NCBI RefSeq assembly: GCF_018847975.1
Contig: NZ_CP072597.1
Location: forward strand, 1,527,001-1,591,000
Reading direction: 5' to 3'
DNA length: 64,000 nt
From: Lysobacter sp. K5869
GTDB taxonomy: Bacteria; Pseudomonadota; Gammaproteobacteria; Xanthomonadales; Xanthomonadaceae
Part shown: in pieces, positions 62,588 to 64,000 of the stretch
Numbering within the stretch: the stretch's first letter is position 1
Layout: the number at the start of each line of letters is the position of its first letter
Notes under the pieces: generated by a model
Database searches by the model: none
Told to the model about the DNA's origin: nothing
Seen by the model: the letters and a program-made list of their open reading frames with translations, nothing else
Position numbers and translations under genes: made by a program

Positions 62588-63826
62588 ATGACCCTCATGA
62601 CCGCCCACGCGCCGTCCGCGCCGCGCGACGCTTTCGCCCTGCTCAAGACCCTGGCCGAGCGCTACCGCGCGCGCCAGGACGCGCCCGGTTTCGCCGGCGC
62701 GCCGCTGCTGGATTTGTCGATCGGCAATCCCGATCTGGCCCCGGAACCGCGCTGGCGCGAACGCCTGCAGCACTTCGTCGGCCAAGACGATCTGCACGGC
62801 TACGGCGAATTCCGCCCCGACCTCAACCGCCGCCTGCGCGAACGCTTCGCCGCGTACTACCAGCGCCGTTTTCTGCCGGCCGGCGCGCCGGCCTTGCTCG
62901 ATCCCGACCGCCACGTGGTCGATCTGCTCGGTTCCAAGGAAGGCATCTTCCACAGCCTGTTCGCCTGCCTGAAACCCGGGGACGCGGTATTGCTGCCCGA
63001 TCCGTCCTACACCGTGTACCAAAGCACCGCGCGTCTGCTCGGCGCGCGGGTGAAACTGTTCGCCTGCGACGAGCGCGGCCAGCCGCGACTGGAATCGATC
63101 CGCGCCGATCAACTGCAAGCCGCGCGGGTGCTGGTGATCTGCTCGCCGAGCAATCCGACCGGCATCGCTTTGTCGCCGAACAAGCTCGAAGAAGTGCTCG
63201 ATTTCGCCGAACGCCACGATCTGTTCGTGGTGATCGACCGCGCCTACGCCGAAATCGCGTTCGAGCCGCCGCGCGGCGGCGTGCTCGGCGGCGCGGCGCT
63301 GCCGGCGGCGGGCGCGATGGAGCGGGTACTGGAACTGCACAGCCTGAGCAAGTCGTGCGGCTTGGCCGGCTGGCGCATCGGTTTCGCCGCCGGCGCGGCG
63401 GCGTTGGTGGCGAAGATCCGCACGGCCAAGTTCAACGCCGATTTCGGCACTTTCCTGCCGCTGCAATGCGTGGCCGCGGAAATGCTCGACGAACTGGAAA
63501 CCGTCGCCGCGCGCAACAGCGCCGTCTACGCCGCGCGCATGCGCCGCTTCGTCGACGGCGCGGCCGCGCTGGGTTGGCGGATCGAGCCGTCGCACGGCAC
63601 GTTCTTCCTGTGGGCGCCGCTGCCGCCGGGGCTGCACGGCGACGATCTGGCGTTCGTCGAGCACCTGTTGGAGGCGACCGGCATTTTGGTCGCGCCCGGC
63701 AGCGGCTTCGGCCCGGGCGGCGCGGGGCGGGTGCGGATCGCGCTGGTGCAATGCGATGCGGTGTTGGACGAAGCGCTGCGGCGATTGAGCCAATGGCCGG
63801 CGTTGCGCCGCGACGCGGCGGCGTGA
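62588..63826 (+). CDS. Class I/II PLP-dependent aminotransferase
   Basis: A 412-residue fold-type I aminotransferase. Hallmarks are LSIGNPDLAPEP, GYGEFRPDLN, SPSNPTGI with Asn189, and the PLP lysine Lys255 (LHSLSKSCGLAGWR) with Arg263. It resembles LL-diaminopimelate and aspartate aminotransferases. An alternative start at 62597 is possible. It is the third gene of the EamA/decarboxylase/aminotransferase unit, and pairing with a decarboxylase suggests joint synthesis or breakdown of a specific amino acid or amine. Confidence 0.88.
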   Translation: MTLMTAHAPSAPRDAFALLKTLAERYRARQDAPGFAGAPLLDLSIGNPDLAPEPRWRERLQHFVGQDDLHGYGEFRPDLNRRLRERFAAYYQRRFLPAGAPALLDPDRHVVDLLGSKEGIFHSLFACLKPGDAVLLPDPSYTVYQSTARLLGARVKLFACDERGQPRLESIRADQLQAARVLVICSPSNPTGIALSPNKLEEVLDFAERHDLFVVIDRAYAEIAFEPPRGGVLGGAALPAAGAMERVLELHSLSKSCGLAGWRIGFAAGAAALVAKIRTAKFNADFGTFLPLQCVAAEMLDELETVAARNSAVYAARMRRFVDGAAALGWRIEPSHGTFFLWAPLPPGLHGDDLAFVEHLLEATGILVAPGSGFGPGGAGRVRIALVQCDAVLDEALRRLSQWPALRRDAAA

Positions 63827-63841
63827 GCGGGACCTGAAACG

Positions 63842-63870
63842 CGACTGCCCCGCGCGAGGCGGGGCAGTCG
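63842..63870. terminator. Hairpin between convergent genes
   Basis: CGACTGCCCCGC and GCGGGGCAGTCG form a perfect 12-bp stem with a 5-nt loop. No T-run, so bidirectional termination is likely but not certain. Confidence 0.6.
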
Positions 63871-63894
63871 TGGTGCAACCGAAGGCGACGAGGC

Positions 63895-64000
63895 TCAGTC
63901 CCCGTCGTCTTCGTGCGCCGGATGCGGCCCGTGCCCCTTCGGGCAATGGCAGACCGAGGTCGGGCCGTACTCGGCGCCGAAGGTGCGGCCGTCGCGATGG
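63895..64000 (-). CDS. Partial gene, C-terminal 34 residues (Cys/His-rich)
   Basis: The window ends inside a minus-strand frame that closes with TGA at 63895-63897. The tail includes VCHCPKGHGPHPAHEDDGD, rich in Cys and His and possibly metal-binding. It is convergent with the aminotransferase gene and separated by a hairpin, which supports it being real, but too little is visible to name it. Confidence 0.5.
   Translation of the reverse strand, partial: HRDGRTFGAEYGPTSVCHCPKGHGPHPAHEDDGD

Overview
The window is GC-rich chromosomal DNA from a gammaproteobacterium of the Xanthomonadaceae, most likely Lysobacter or a close relative. The evidence is the cytochrome c4 / paired DsbA / engB block, the plant-type glutamate-cysteine ligase, a TonB receptor-based sugar locus, and abundant intergenic palindromes of the GTAGGAGCGGCG..CCGCGACC type. 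No rRNA, tRNA, CRISPR array, transposase or phage gene was seen.

Layout. 1-6441: the end of a TonB-dependent receptor, an endonuclease/exonuclease/phosphatase-fold enzyme, a DsbA-like lipoprotein, a second DsbA, cytochrome c4, engB and a DUF2007-type membrane protein. 6498-15917: an alpha-glucan locus (GH13 alpha-glucosidase, divergent TonB receptor, MFS sugar transporter, lipoprotein GH13 enzyme, LacI regulator). Two copies of an ATACGTAT-centred operator-like site lie in its divergent promoter. 16082-20962: a peptide-type solute-binding protein, a VIT1/CCC1-type membrane protein and an OppB-like permease with overlapping codons, then glutamate-cysteine ligase. 20963-22060: a gene-free block made of nested inverted repeats. 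22061-28510: isochorismatase-family and EamA genes with a divergent LysR regulator, a TPR membrane protein and PEP carboxylase. 28885-31311: the glutathione-dependent formaldehyde system (frmR-type repressor, dehydrogenase, hydrolase). 31665-37562: an RND pump with its fusion protein and a divergent AraC regulator.

37665-53415 is the most unusual part. It holds four paralogous exported subtilisin-like proteins in two closely related pairs. Each carries about 180 extra residues between the oxyanion-hole Asn and the catalytic Ser, and four conserved cysteines. Each pair also has a duplicated upstream region of identical length (265 bp for the first pair, 197 bp for the second). The fourth copy has a one-base frameshift. 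Between the pairs lies a three-gene dehydrogenase operon: a c-type cytochrome lipoprotein, a sorbitol-dehydrogenase-type small subunit and a GMC flavoprotein.

53569-64000 is mixed metabolism and regulation: a WYL regulator divergent from a GFA-family protein, an MmcQ/YjbR protein, a MocR regulator, small membrane proteins, a cupin coupled to an ADP-ribosylglycohydrolase, and a tight EamA exporter / PLP decarboxylase / aminotransferase operon. Functions are assigned by reading motifs only; no database search was run.
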